From NCBI GenBank assembly GCA_029863605.1, contig JAOTVB010000018.1, positions 1 to 64,000 of the forward strand: a stretch of DNA of 64,000 bases, given 5' to 3'. Shown in pieces: positions 1-9,368 of the stretch. The notes beneath the pieces are model-generated. The model searched no databases. It was not told the DNA's origin and saw nothing but the letters and a program-made list of their open reading frames with translations. Position numbers and translations under genes: made by a program. This stretch comes from Myxococcales bacterium (GTDB taxonomy: Bacteria > Myxococcota_A > Polyangia > Polyangiales > Houyiibacteriaceae). Within the stretch, counting starts at the first letter, position 1; each line of letters opens with the position of its first letter.

Positions 1-490
1 CTTGCGCCCGATCTGCCACGATGCGCCCGATGTTTCCGAGGCCGATGATACCGAGGGTCTTGTAGGCGATTTCACGGCCCTGGAACTTGCTCTTCTCCCA
101 CTTACCGGTACGCATCGAACCAACAGCCTGCGGAATCTTTCGTGCGAGCGCTGCCAAGAGTGCAAGGGCGTGTTCTGCGGTGGTCACCGAGTTTCCGGTC
201 GGCGTGTTCATGACGACAATTCCGCGCCGGCTCGCCGCGGGTATGTCTACATTATCGACGCCGATCCCTGCGCGCCCGATCACCCGCAGCTTGTCCGCAG
301 CATCGACGACCCGTGGGGTCACCTGCGTCCCCGAGCGAATGATCAGACCATCGTAGTCGCCGATGACATCGCAGAGCTCGTCTTCACTCATCCCCGGTCG
401 AAACTCGAGCTCGACACCGGGCGCCTCGCGCAGAGCGTCGAGGCCCGCCTCGGCGAGCTTGTCAGACACGAGGACCCGTACGTTGGACAT
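1..490 (-). CDS. serA: D-3-phosphoglycerate dehydrogenase, N-terminal 163 residues (truncated by window edge)
   Basis: First committed enzyme of serine biosynthesis: NAD-dependent oxidation of 3-phosphoglycerate to 3-phosphohydroxypyruvate in the cytoplasm. Read on the minus strand, the protein starts MSNVRVLVSDKLAEAG, runs through the substrate-binding half (GLIIRSGTQV, VIGRAGIGVDNVD, NTPTGNSVTTAEHALALL) and enters the nucleotide-binding fold with GIIGLGNIGR before the window ends; no stop is present because the rest lies outside. The ATG at 490 is preceded by GAGGAG at about 6 bases. The gene lies 79 bases downstream of the kinase gene on the same strand, so it may be cotranscribed with it. 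The motif set is typical of SerA rather than of other 2-hydroxyacid dehydrogenases. The presence of a C-terminal ACT domain cannot be judged. Confidence 0.93.
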   Translation of the reverse strand, partial: MSNVRVLVSDKLAEAGLDALREAPGVELEFRPGMSEDELCDVIGDYDGLIIRSGTQVTPRVVDAADKLRVIGRAGIGVDNVDIPAASRRGIVVMNTPTGNSVTTAEHALALLAALARKIPQAVGSMRTGKWEKSKFQGREIAYKTLGIIGLGNIGRIVADRAQ

Positions 491-569
491 GGTTACTCCT
501 CAGGAATTCGGCGCGAAAAGCCGGCGCAGAGCTAGCAGCCACCCCCTCAGGGGTCAAGGAGCGCGAGGT

Positions 570-2567
570 TTACGTCCAGTGGATCGCGCCAAGAGCAAGG
601 AGAATCGCCACGACGCGATAGCCGCGCTGCGGATCCTCCGTTTCAGGCAGGGCGCTCACGAATTCGACCAAGTCGTCTACCGTGTGAGGCTGCTTGCAAC
701 GCTTGAGCGTCGTCTGGATATCGTCGGGAAGGTTCGCGGTTGCCACGGCGGTGTCGATGCGGTCTGCTTGGACCACTCGGTGTTGTCCCCTCTCCAGGAT
801 GAGATCGCTTTCGAAACCAGCGGCGATTCTTCGCTGCAGCCCACGATCGAGGATCTCCCAGGCGTCGAGCCGAAGCGGAAAGCCGCTGCTCGGCGGGTCG
901 ACTCCCTCGTAGAAGTTCGCGGTGCCGGATGCCCACGTGAAAAGATCGAGGAGTTTCTCACGAACCTGCTCAGCGATGTGCTGGAAGAGCTCGAGGGGTT
1001 CGACGAGCCCCAAGGCAACCAGAGTGTCCCCGAGCTTGCCCTCGAAGCGCGGCATCACGGCGAGCGCCATGTCGAGCTCGCTACGGTTGATCACGCGTTT
1101 CGTCACGAGGTACTCGCCAAGGAGCTCTCCTGCGAGGTTGCTGGTGACGAACGCTGGCACGCCGAGCTTCGTGTAGACCTCCTTGCGGACCCCTCCTTGT
1201 TCACAGAGCCAAAGGCCGGTGCGCTGAGTCACCAAGGTGCGCACCAGAGCTGTGACGAAGCCACCGTTTTCGAACTCCATGCTCCGATCGGCGGCCGCAG
1301 CGGAGGCGATCCGCGTGGTCGTCGGTGTCATCCTCGATGCGGGCACGTGACGATAGAGATCGTGATGAGAGGACAGCGGTTGGAAGTCTCCTCCGGCCAC
1401 GCTGACGGTGTCGTCGCCGGTTACCTGACCCGTCGCGACTGCCTCGACGACTTTGGCATAAGGGAGCGGGCCGACGGTGGCACCATTGGGCTTGCGGATC
1501 TTGTACTCGAGCGGTGTGACGTTCGTGGTGCTCGGATGTTGCTCCGCGAGCAACATCGGTGTCGGGGCCATCGTTGCTTTGGGCACGGTGTCGGCAGAGG
1601 TCTTTCTCGTTCGCGTTTGTTCTGCGATCTCAGCGACCATCTCGGCAAGCTCAGCACGGAGCACCTCTTCAGGGCGGCTTTGCCAAGGCTCGAGCGCCGC
1701 CCAAAAAGCGCGGGCGGTCGGCGGGCGTTCATCGACGTTCGCAGCGAGCGCGCTCAGCACCACCTCACCGAGCCCCTCGGGTAGCTGAGGAAGAAACTCC
1801 ACGAACGGATGCACTTCGGCGTCTCGAATCGCAAGCAGCACCGCAAGCTCACTTCCCCCCGCAAACAGCGGCCTGCGCATGAAAAGCTCGGCAGCGATTA
1901 CGCCAGTCGAAAAGAGATCTGCTCGCCGATCGACATCGCGTCCGGTGACTTGCTCCGGCGCTAGGTAACCGAGCTTACCGTTGGCGCGAGCGGCCGTATC
2001 CGCTGCAAACGGGTCGGAGTCCGACTGGGCAATCCCGAAATCCGCGATCTTGACGTCGCCGTGAATGGAAATGAGGACGTTCGAAGGACTGATGTCGCGA
2101 TGGACGATGCCGAGCGCGCTGCCGCAACGATCGGTAGCCGTGTGCACTGCGTCGAGGCCGCTCAAAATCTGACGGACCAGGTACACGACCAGATCGTGCT
2201 CGAGCCTCTTGCTGTCCCGGGTAAGACTTCGGTTGAGTCGCCAGAGATCGCAGCCGGGTACGTATTCGAGCGTGAGGTACGGCTGGCCCTCGATTTCGCC
2301 GTGACCCAAGACGTGAACCACGTTCGGGTGGGTGACGCGACTCGCAAGCCTCGCTTCTTCGGCGAACATCGCGTGGGCGTGCGAACCATCCGCGATGTGT
2401 GGCAGCATGCGCTTCAGGACGACGACACGAGGCTCACCCACGGCGCGAGGCTCCAATGCGCGAAAGACTTCAGCCATGCCACCGACTGCAATGCGGTCGA
2501 CCAACGTGTAAGCGCCGAGCGGAGTGTTGGGTGGCGGTGCGGGAGGCGGTGATGAGGGTCTCTGCAC
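570..2567 (-). CDS. Ser/Thr protein kinase with GYF-like and DUF4388-type C-terminal region
   Basis: Hanks-type kinase, predicted to phosphorylate Ser/Thr of unknown protein targets in the cytoplasm; no transmembrane segment is visible. From the chosen GTG start the kinase domain spans about residues 18-295: Gly-rich loop VGGMAEVF, ATP-binding Lys in VVLKRM (about 52), alpha-C Glu in FAEEARL (about 71), catalytic HRDISPSN (about 156) and DFG (about 176), so it looks active. A GYF-like segment follows at about 354-408 (VGPLPYAKV). The last 230 residues match the DUF4388/PATAN-like region common in myxobacterial regulators (GLWLCEQGG...LLGEYLV...LGDTLVALG). The frame is open up to a GTG at 2624, but that would leave 17 bases to the divergent methyltransferase gene. 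The GTG at 2567 just before the Pro-rich leader is preferred, though not proven. Confidence 0.85.
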   Translation of the reverse strand: MQRPSSPPPAPPPNTPLGAYTLVDRIAVGGMAEVFRALEPRAVGEPRVVVLKRMLPHIADGSHAHAMFAEEARLASRVTHPNVVHVLGHGEIEGQPYLTLEYVPGCDLWRLNRSLTRDSKRLEHDLVVYLVRQILSGLDAVHTATDRCGSALGIVHRDISPSNVLISIHGDVKIADFGIAQSDSDPFAADTAARANGKLGYLAPEQVTGRDVDRRADLFSTGVIAAELFMRRPLFAGGSELAVLLAIRDAEVHPFVEFLPQLPEGLGEVVLSALAANVDERPPTARAFWAALEPWQSRPEEVLRAELAEMVAEIAEQTRTRKTSADTVPKATMAPTPMLLAEQHPSTTNVTPLEYKIRKPNGATVGPLPYAKVVEAVATGQVTGDDTVSVAGGDFQPLSSHHDLYRHVPASRMTPTTTRIASAAAADRSMEFENGGFVTALVRTLVTQRTGLWLCEQGGVRKEVYTKLGVPAFVTSNLAGELLGEYLVTKRVINRSELDMALAVMPRFEGKLGDTLVALGLVEPLELFQHIAEQVREKLLDLFTWASGTANFYEGVDPPSSGFPLRLDAWEILDRGLQRRIAAGFESDLILERGQHRVVQADRIDTAVATANLPDDIQTTLKRCKQPHTVDDLVEFVSALPETEDPQRGYRVVAILLALGAIHWT

Positions 2568-2641
2568 AATCTGGATTGTAACGGTACCAACGGAAAATAT
2601 CGATATCAGAGGAAGATAACTCACAGAGTTTCGGAGTTTTT

Positions 2642-3310
2642 ATGGCCGATCCATCCTCTCGGGCCGGCACCCGGTATGCCAGCCCACAAATACTCGACTG
2701 GGCCGCTCGGACGCACCACCCCGCCGACGCCGGTCTTAACCGTGCGTTCACTGCGCCTGCCGCGCACGGGATGCCTGAGATCCAGCTGGGCCCAGCCGAA
2801 GGCCGACTGCTGGAGCTTCTTCTCCGACTGGCCGGCGCCCGCAAGGTCGTCGAAATCGGAACACTGGCGGGCTACTCGGCCCTTTGGATGGTGCGCGCGC
2901 TTCCGCCGGAGGGCCATCTGTGGACCCTCGAGTCCGACCCGGGTCACGCGTCGGTGGCCCGCGAAGTGATCGCCGATGCCGGGTATTCGCAGCAGGTGAC
3001 GATCATCGAGGGAAGCGCCCTCGAAATTCTTCCAAAGCTCCGTGATTCCGGCCCGTTTTGCGCCGTCTTCATCGATGCAGACAAAGCCCGGTACGACCGG
3101 TACGGTCGATGGGCCGCGGCGAATCTGCGCGACGGGGGGCTCCTCATCGGTGACAACGCCTATCTATTCGGCCACCTTCTCGAGGCGCGCGAGGATGCGG
3201 AGGGAATGCGCCGCTTCCACGAAGAAATGGCCGCTCACTTCTTGTCGTTATGCGTACCGACCCCGGACGGCCTCGCGGTGGGGCTCAAGCTACCCGCCGT
3301 CGATACTTGA
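2642..3310 (+). CDS. Predicted O-methyltransferase (COMT/YrrM-like, class I SAM-dependent)
   Basis: A 222-residue member of the caffeoyl-CoA/catechol O-methyltransferase-like family (COG4122 type), expected to transfer methyl from S-adenosylmethionine to a small hydroxylated substrate that cannot be named here. SAM motif I is VVEIGTLAGYSALWM (about 70-85). The acidic residue closing strand 2 is in LESDPGHASVA, and VFIDADKARY (about 142) carries the Asp that in this family binds the divalent cation, followed by GGLLIGDNAY (metal-binding Asp-Asn). The ATG at 2642 has GGAG six bases upstream. It is divergent from the kinase gene and separated by 235 non-coding bases from the respiratory operon, so it is probably a single-gene unit. 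Confidence 0.85.
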   Translation: MADPSSRAGTRYASPQILDWAARTHHPADAGLNRAFTAPAAHGMPEIQLGPAEGRLLELLLRLAGARKVVEIGTLAGYSALWMVRALPPEGHLWTLESDPGHASVAREVIADAGYSQQVTIIEGSALEILPKLRDSGPFCAVFIDADKARYDRYGRWAAANLRDGGLLIGDNAYLFGHLLEAREDAEGMRRFHEEMAAHFLSLCVPTPDGLAVGLKLPAVDT

Positions 3311-3476
3311 CGCTTGGCTGGACTACGGTGATATAGGGCTCCGCGTTCGGATCGCGGCTGGCTTGACCCCCGCTGGCTCTGACCCTAGCGCGCGCCGAGG
3401 GAGAGGAAGGGTCGGGCGCGGCCAGTTCGCGCGAGTATCAGGCTGGCTGCTGTTCGTCGAAAAATGACCAACCGAC

Positions 3477-3505
3477 TTGTCCAATCCTCGGGCTTCGCCT
3501 AAATG
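3477..3505 (+). promoter_or_regulatory. Weak candidate promoter for the respiratory operon
   Basis: TTGTCC (3477-3482) and TAAATG (3500-3505) are 17 bases apart, 40 bases upstream of the actA ATG. The match to the sigma-70 consensus is partial. The rest of the 235-base gap 3311-3545 is GC-rich, and I see nothing else convincing in it. The operon must start somewhere here, because the gene upstream ends at 3310. Confidence 0.22.
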
Positions 3506-3545
3506 GCGGCGCGGTCGTCGAGAGGACTCTGAGAGAACACGCAGC

Positions 3546-4184
3546 ATGCAGATTTTCCCGCGCGAGCTGAATTACTTGCCCCTCGCATTGGCGCTTGTGG
3601 CTGGTGCCGTCGGAACGGGCGTATTCGTCTTGTTCTGGGTGTACTTCACTCCCTCCAACCTCCAGGTGGGCTACACCCCCGAGCAGCCCGTGGACTACAG
3701 CCACCGTCTGCACGCTGGCGAGCTCGGTATGGACTGCCGTTACTGTCACTCTCAAGTCGAGCGTTCGCACGAGGCGATGGTGCCGCCTACGCAAACCTGC
3801 ATGGGATGTCACGCTCTCGTGGGCACCGAGTCGGAAAAGCTCGCCGCAATCCGCGACAGCTGGGAAACGGGAGAATCGATCGCCTGGGTTCGCGTAACCA
3901 AGGTCCCGGATCACGCGTTCTTCGATCACAGTATCCATCTTGCGGGAGGCGTTGGCTGTGCATCGTGTCATGGCAGGATCGACCAGATGGAGGTCGTCGG
4001 GATCGTAGAACCGTTGGCGATGCAGTGGTGCCTCGAGTGTCACCGCAACCCAGAGCCCCACATTCGACCCAAGAGTGAAGTTACCAATATGGGGTGGCAG
4101 GCCGACGAAACCTGGTTGGCGCAGCGCGCCGAAGTCGCATCCCAGCTCAATCCCCCCATGCACTGTTCGGGGTGCCACCGATGA
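3546..4184 (+). CDS. actA: Alternative complex III subunit ActA, membrane-anchored pentaheme cytochrome c
   Basis: First gene of the alternative complex III (quinol:cytochrome c oxidoreductase) cluster. It carries one N-terminal membrane segment (LPLALALVAGAVGTGVFVLF) followed by a periplasmic region with five CxxCH heme c sites: CRYCH, CMGCH, CASCH, CLECH and CSGCH. Five hemes is the number known for ActA in characterised complexes. The hemes are expected to form part of the wire from the quinol site toward ActE and soluble or bound cytochrome c. The ATG at 3546 is chosen over an in-frame TTG at 3477 because it starts directly before the membrane anchor. Its stop (TGA 4182-4184) overlaps the actB start in an ATGA junction, so translation is probably coupled. 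Confidence 0.93.
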   Translation: MQIFPRELNYLPLALALVAGAVGTGVFVLFWVYFTPSNLQVGYTPEQPVDYSHRLHAGELGMDCRYCHSQVERSHEAMVPPTQTCMGCHALVGTESEKLAAIRDSWETGESIAWVRVTKVPDHAFFDHSIHLAGGVGCASCHGRIDQMEVVGIVEPLAMQWCLECHRNPEPHIRPKSEVTNMGWQADETWLAQRAEVASQLNPPMHCSGCHR

Positions 4185-7100
4185 CCCGCCGCAAGCAATA
4201 CGAGTTGAACCAAGGCAAGGGCCCGTCGATGTGGCGGAGCTTGGAAGACAAGAACACCGATCCCGAGTCGCTCAAAAAGCTAGCCGAAGAAGAGCAGCCT
4301 GGTGGCTTCGTCCGTGACCTCGTCGCGCCGGCATCGCTGGTAACGAGGCGCTCTCTCCTCAAGGGGTCGTCGATCGCAGCGCTGGCTGCCGGCCTTCAAG
4401 GCTGTCTCCGTCGTCCTGAAGACATCATCTATCCGTACAGCAAGTCCCCGGAAAACCTCATCCCAGGCATTGCGAATCATTTCGCGACAGTCACTGCGCG
4501 GGGGCGCGACGCGCTCGGCGTCGTCGTGACGAGTCACAATGGCCGCCCGACCAAGGTCGAGGGTAACACGCTCTCGCGAGCCAGCCTGGGCGCGACCGAC
4601 GTCCGTGCCCAAGCGTATGTCTGGGACCTCTACGATCCCGATCGCTCGAAGTCGCCCGCGCGACGTCAGGGCAATGCGCTTGCGGACGCCACCGAAGAAG
4701 AGTTTGGTTCGTTCCTCCAGGAGCTTCTTAAGACTCACGGGGCGGATAAGGGTGCTGGTCTCAGAATCCTCGCTCCGATCAGCAACAGCCCGTCGTTCCG
4801 GGCCATGCGCGCGAAGGTCCTCACCAAATTCCCTAAGGCGCGTTTCCACACCTACAGCGCGGTCAACGATGACAACGCGCGTGAAGGCGCGCGCATTGCG
4901 CTCGACGGTGCTGCGACGGTCCCAATCTACGACCATTTCAAGTCGGCGGTCACGTTGTCATTGGGTTCGGACTTCCTCGGAAACGAACAAGGCGCCGTCG
5001 CCGCCGCCCGACGTTTTGCCGCCACCCGCGCGCTATCGTCCCCTGATGCACCGGTCAATAGGCTCTACGTCGCCGAGTCCAACTTCACGGTCACGGGCAG
5101 CATGGCCGACCACAGGATGCGCTCGTCGCAGACCGACATCGAGTGGTACGCACGTATGCTTGTCATCGCGCTTGCCGCTAGAGGGCTGGACGATCTGAAG
5201 CCCATCGCTGCCGCGCTTGTGAAGAACAAAGATGAAGGCGCTGCCGCCGCAGGCCTCGATACGAAGTGGTTGGAGGCGGTCGCTACGGACCTCGCAAACC
5301 ACCGCGGCCAGTCGATCGTCCTTGCGGGCGCGGCGCAACCACCACGCGTCCATGCCCTCGTGAACGCGATCAACGCGGCGCTTGGCAACTTCGGGCGAAC
5401 GACGTCCTTCGGGCCGGATACCGATCGGGACGACCCCGCGAGTGCGAAGAGCATCGCCGACCTTGCAAAAGATGCCGAAAAGGTCTCCTCCCTGATCATC
5501 ATCGGCGGGAACCCCGTGTACGACGCTCCGGCGGACGTCAAGTTCGCCGACCTTCTCGCTCGAGACGGATTGACCTCGGTGCATCTTTCGACCCACCGAA
5601 ACGAGACGACCGAGCTCTGCGCCTGGCACGCTCCTTTGGCGCACGAGCTAGAAGCTTGGGGAGACCAAGTGGCGCTCGATGGGGCCGTATCGATTCAGCA
5701 GCCCTTGATCGCTCCACTCTACGGCGGTCGCAGTGAAATCGAGTTCCTGGCGGCCCTGGCTGGCGAGGAGACCACGCGGGGTCATGAGATCGTCCGGGAA
5801 GCGCACGGCGCTCGGATTCAAAAAGACACGAAGGCGCTCCTGGGGATGGGACTGTCCACCAAGGAACTCAACGGAGACGCCCTGTGGCGACGCGGGCTTC
5901 ACACCGGCATCTTGTTCACGCCCCAAGCTGGCAAACCGTCGGTCGTGACCGACGCGGTCATTAACGCGCTTCTCAAAAACAAGGTGCGGGAGGAGCCGCG
6001 CGCGGGGACCGTCGAGGTGAGCTTCGAGCCCGATCCCGCTCTCTGGGACGGGCAGCATGCCAACAACCTATGGGCTCTCGAGCTTCCGAGGCCGATGACC
6101 AAGCTCGTCTGGGACAACGCTGCAATCATGTCGCCAGCGACCAGGGACGCGTTCGGGCTGAAAAACGGCCAGATGGTGCGGCTTTCCAAAGGCGACGCGA
6201 GAATCGAAGTGCCGGTCTGGCCAATTCCCGGCCATGCGGACAACTGCATCACCCTCACGCTCGGATGGGGTCGCACCGCGGCGGGCCGTTATGGCAATGG
6301 CAAAGGCTTCGACGTGAATCCGTTGCGGATGCTCGACGGGATGGATTTCACCGGAGACGTCAAGCTCGAGCCGCTCACCGAGACATACAAGCTCGTACAG
6401 ACTCAGACGCACGACCGGATGGAAGGTCGTCCAATCGCGATCGACGCGACGCTCGACGAGTACAAGAAAGAGCCCGACTTCGCCTCCTATCGCTCGGTCG
6501 ATCCCGTGAGCACGCCGCCACTATGGAAGCAACAAGACTACAGCGACGGCTACAAATGGGGGATGACCATCGACCTTGCGTCGTGCACGGGGTGCAATGC
6601 CTGCGTGGTCGCTTGCCAGGCCGAAAACACGATTCCGGTCGTCGGCAAAATCGAAGTCGAGCGAGGCCGAGAAATGCATTGGCTGCGCATCGATCGGTAC
6701 TTCGTCGGCGAGGACGAAGGCGATCCGCAGGTTGCGGTTCAGCCGGTCACTTGCCAGCAATGTGAAGAGGCGCCGTGTGAGAACGTCTGTCCGGTCAACG
6801 CGACGGTTCACAGCCCCGAGGGCTTGAACGACATGTCCTACAACCGCTGCGTTGGTACGCGATATTGCGCCAATAACTGCCCGTATAAGGTGAGGCGCTT
6901 CAACTATCTCGACTACCACGGTCACCTCGACGACAAGTTCGCTTGGTACGGAGACTTCCCGGAGTCGCGCAAGCTTCAGTTCAACCCCAATGTCACCGTC
7001 CGGATGCGCGGCGTGATGGAGAAGTGCACTTATTGTGTGCAGCGTATCCAAGAGGTGAAGATCGTAGCGAATCGCGAGGACCGCAAGGTCAGAGACGGGG

Positions 7101-7303
7101 AGATCAAAACCGCTTGTCAGCAAGCCTGCCCAAGCGCAGCGATCACCTTTGGTGACCTAAACGACCCTAACAGTCGGGTGGCCAAGCTCTCCGGAATCGA
7201 CCGTCAGTATAAGTTGCTTGCCGAGATCGGTACGCGACCCCGCACGACTTACCTTGCCCGCATTCGCAACCCGAACCCCGAGCTGAGAAAAAAGGGTAGC
7301 TGA
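4181..7303 (+). CDS. actB: Alternative complex III subunit ActB, molybdopterin-oxidoreductase-like/Fe-S fusion
   Basis: A 1040-residue periplasmic subunit. The N-terminus has a twin-arginine motif (TRRSLLKGSSIAALAAGLQG) at about residue 50, with a Cys right after the hydrophobic stretch, so Tat export is likely. Residues about 70-770 have the CISM molybdopterin-oxidoreductase fold but no N-terminal cluster Cys set, as known for ActB, which binds no molybdenum cofactor. Residues about 780-1000 are a polyferredoxin-like domain: CTGCNACVVAC (about 802), CQQCEEAPCENVCP (about 858), CVGTRYCANNCP (about 890), CTYCVQRI (about 949) and CQQACP (about 978), enough ligands for four clusters. It passes electrons between the quinol site at ActC and the heme subunits. 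It overlaps actA by four bases, and actC begins six bases after its stop. Confidence 0.93.
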   Translation: MTRRKQYELNQGKGPSMWRSLEDKNTDPESLKKLAEEEQPGGFVRDLVAPASLVTRRSLLKGSSIAALAAGLQGCLRRPEDIIYPYSKSPENLIPGIANHFATVTARGRDALGVVVTSHNGRPTKVEGNTLSRASLGATDVRAQAYVWDLYDPDRSKSPARRQGNALADATEEEFGSFLQELLKTHGADKGAGLRILAPISNSPSFRAMRAKVLTKFPKARFHTYSAVNDDNAREGARIALDGAATVPIYDHFKSAVTLSLGSDFLGNEQGAVAAARRFAATRALSSPDAPVNRLYVAESNFTVTGSMADHRMRSSQTDIEWYARMLVIALAARGLDDLKPIAAALVKNKDEGAAAAGLDTKWLEAVATDLANHRGQSIVLAGAAQPPRVHALVNAINAALGNFGRTTSFGPDTDRDDPASAKSIADLAKDAEKVSSLIIIGGNPVYDAPADVKFADLLARDGLTSVHLSTHRNETTELCAWHAPLAHELEAWGDQVALDGAVSIQQPLIAPLYGGRSEIEFLAALAGEETTRGHEIVREAHGARIQKDTKALLGMGLSTKELNGDALWRRGLHTGILFTPQAGKPSVVTDAVINALLKNKVREEPRAGTVEVSFEPDPALWDGQHANNLWALELPRPMTKLVWDNAAIMSPATRDAFGLKNGQMVRLSKGDARIEVPVWPIPGHADNCITLTLGWGRTAAGRYGNGKGFDVNPLRMLDGMDFTGDVKLEPLTETYKLVQTQTHDRMEGRPIAIDATLDEYKKEPDFASYRSVDPVSTPPLWKQQDYSDGYKWGMTIDLASCTGCNACVVACQAENTIPVVGKIEVERGREMHWLRIDRYFVGEDEGDPQVAVQPVTCQQCEEAPCENVCPVNATVHSPEGLNDMSYNRCVGTRYCANNCPYKVRRFNYLDYHGHLDDKFAWYGDFPESRKLQFNPNVTVRMRGVMEKCTYCVQRIQEVKIVANREDRKVRDGEIKTACQQACPSAAITFGDLNDPNSRVAKLSGIDRQYKLLAEIGTRPRTTYLARIRNPNPELRKKGS

Positions 7304-7308
7304 ACACC

Positions 7309-8766
7309 ATGAGCTACGACGCGCCCATCAAAGAACTCGGTGAAACCTACCTGCTCCCGGAGGGCACCACCGCTCACCAAGTCACTGAGACGATCGCGCG
7401 GGTCACCGAAAACAAAGCACCCCGTGGCTGGTGGCTGCTCTTTTTGATGTCGCTTACCGGTCTTGGCGCCATGGGCGGCGCTCTGACTTATCTCTTCGTG
7501 CAGGGCGTCGGCGTCTGGGGCAACAACGCGCCGGTATATTGGGCCTGGGACATCACCAATTTCGTCTGGTGGATCGGCATCGGCCACGCGGGGACACTGA
7601 TTTCGGCGATCTTGTTTCTCTTCCGCCAGAAGTGGCGCACGAGCATCAACCGGTTTGCCGAAGCGATGACGGTCTTTGCCGTGCTTTGCGCGGCCCTCTT
7701 CCCCGCGATTCACACCGGGCGTCCGTGGTTCGACTATTACTTGTTTCCGCTTCCGAATCAGATGGACATGTGGCCGAACTTCAAGAGCCCGCTCATGTGG
7801 GACGTCTTTGCGGTCAACACCTACCTCTTGATCAGCGTCATCTTCTGGTACATGGGCCTGATCCCGGACTTCGCGACGCTGCGAGACCGTTCCAAGAGTC
7901 TCTTCCGCAAGCGAGCCTACGGCTTCTTCGCGTTGGGTTGGCGCGGGGCGCATCGGCACTGGCAACACTACGAGCGCGCGTACCTGATTCTCGCTGGCAT
8001 CTCGACGCCCCTGGTTCTTTCGGTGCACTCGGTCGTTTCGTTCGACTTCGCGACCTCGGTCGTGCCGGGGTGGCACACGACGATCTTTCCGCCGTACTTC
8101 GTCGCAGGCGCCGTGTTCAGCGGGTTTGCCCTCGTCACGACGCTGATGCTCATCTGTCGGAGCGTCTTCAAGATGCAGAACGTCGTCACGGTGAAGCATC
8201 TGGACTTGATGAACAAGTTCATGCTCGGTACGGCACTCCTGGTTGGCTACGCGTATGCGATGGAGCTCTTCATCGCTTGGTACTCTTCGAATCCTTATGA
8301 GCAGTGGGTCTTTCTGCACAATCGGCTTGGCTGGGGCATTCTTGACAGCGACGGCAACTGGGGGCCGCTCTGGTGGGCGTACTACACGATGGTGTTCTGC
8401 AACGTCGTAGTGCCTCAGATCTTCTGGTTCAAACGGGCTCGCACGAGCGTTCCGATCATGTTCATCGCGAGCATTCTCATCAACATCGGCATGTGGTTCG
8501 AGCGCTTCGTCATCATCGTGACATCGACCTATCAAGACTTCCTTCCCTCGGCCTGGGGCATGTTCCACCCGACATTGATCGACATCCTTACCTATCTCGG
8601 CACTTTCGGGCTGTTCTTCACGCTGTTCCTGCTCTTCGTCCGATGGCTGCCGATGATCGCCATCGCCGAGGTCAAAGGGACACTGCAGGGAGCACATCCC
8701 GATTTGCACGCCGTTGAAGCACTAGATGAGCCGGGCGCGGCCACCGCGCCGGTGCCCGCGGAGTGA
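7309..8766 (+). CDS. actC: Alternative complex III subunit ActC, NrfD/PsrC-like quinol-binding membrane protein
   Basis: A 485-residue polytopic membrane protein of the NrfD/PsrC family with about ten hydrophobic helices. It is the subunit expected to hold the menaquinol/quinol oxidation site and possibly a half-channel for protons. Features typical of ActC are visible: the cytoplasmic N-terminus ending in APRGWWLLFL, the FVWWIGIGHAGTLISAIL helix, and the conserved His/Asp/Glu residues in PAIHTGRPWFDYY and NIGMWFERFVII. The stop overlaps a possible GTG start of actD in a GTGA junction (8763-8766). Confidence 0.93.
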   Translation: MSYDAPIKELGETYLLPEGTTAHQVTETIARVTENKAPRGWWLLFLMSLTGLGAMGGALTYLFVQGVGVWGNNAPVYWAWDITNFVWWIGIGHAGTLISAILFLFRQKWRTSINRFAEAMTVFAVLCAALFPAIHTGRPWFDYYLFPLPNQMDMWPNFKSPLMWDVFAVNTYLLISVIFWYMGLIPDFATLRDRSKSLFRKRAYGFFALGWRGAHRHWQHYERAYLILAGISTPLVLSVHSVVSFDFATSVVPGWHTTIFPPYFVAGAVFSGFALVTTLMLICRSVFKMQNVVTVKHLDLMNKFMLGTALLVGYAYAMELFIAWYSSNPYEQWVFLHNRLGWGILDSDGNWGPLWWAYYTMVFCNVVVPQIFWFKRARTSVPIMFIASILINIGMWFERFVIIVTSTYQDFLPSAWGMFHPTLIDILTYLGTFGLFFTLFLLFVRWLPMIAIAEVKGTLQGAHPDLHAVEALDEPGAATAPVPAE

Positions 8767-9368
8767 GGCGCATTATGGTCGAACAAGCGCACAATCAGTC
8801 ATCGACGAAACGGCCGGCGCTATATCTGGCCGAGTACGACACGCCCAACGCCATCGCCAAGGCCGCGATGAAAGTCCGAGATGCGGGTTACAAGAAATGG
8901 GACTGCCACAGCCCGTACGCCATGCACGGGATGGACGAAGCGATGGGCCTCAAGCCCACCAAGATCGGCTTCATCTCATTCTTCTTCGGCATGGCAGGCG
9001 TGGCCACCGCGGTCCTGATGATGAAGTACATGAACGCGTGGGACTTCAACTTTCTGGATATCGGCTGGGGCTACCCGATCATCGTGGGCGGCAAGCCGCC
9101 GGGGGCGTTTCCGTCGATGGTGCCGATCATGTTCGAGCTCGGCATTCTGTTCTGTGGCTTCGCAACGCTCTTCGGGTTGCTCGGCATCATCAAGCTCCCG
9201 CGTCACAACCATCCGATTTTCGAATCGGAACGGTTCGAGGCTGCGACCGACGACAAGTTCTTCATCTCGATCGAGGCGGGCGACCCGAGCTTCGATCTCG
9301 ATCGAACCAAGGCGCTTCTGGAGTCGACCGGCCCTACGCATCTCGAGCTCATCGAGGAGGCTGCATGA
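8763..9368 (+). CDS. actD: Alternative complex III subunit ActD (DUF3341)
   Basis: About 200 residues with two transmembrane helices (around KIGFISFFFGMAGVATAVLM and IMFELGILFCGFATLFGLLG) between soluble ends, which is the DUF3341 arrangement of ActD. The N-terminal half resembles a small soluble domain (ALYLAEYDTPNAIAKAAMKV) ahead of the membrane hairpin. It is thought to be structural, with helices next to ActC. Two starts are possible: GTG at 8763 in the GTGA overlap with actC, or ATG at 8775, which has a purine-rich GAGTGAGG upstream. The product differs by four residues only. The stop overlaps the actE ATG (9365-9368). Confidence 0.92.
   Translation: MRRIMVEQAHNQSSTKRPALYLAEYDTPNAIAKAAMKVRDAGYKKWDCHSPYAMHGMDEAMGLKPTKIGFISFFFGMAGVATAVLMMKYMNAWDFNFLDIGWGYPIIVGGKPPGAFPSMVPIMFELGILFCGFATLFGLLGIIKLPRHNHPIFESERFEAATDDKFFISIEAGDPSFDLDRTKALLESTGPTHLELIEEAA

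Noticed and set aside
363-1784. 473-residue open frame on the plus strand
   Set aside because: It lies antisense to the kinase gene, shows no domain or start context, and is an effect of high GC at third codon positions.
4181-7303. Active molybdenum oxidoreductase
   Set aside because: The N-terminal cluster Cys residues are absent, and the cluster context is alternative complex III, whose ActB is known to lack the cofactor.
7249-8709. 486-residue open frame on the minus strand
   Set aside because: Full antisense shadow of actC, with very charged low-complexity composition (Arg, Glu, His, Asp) and no fold signature.
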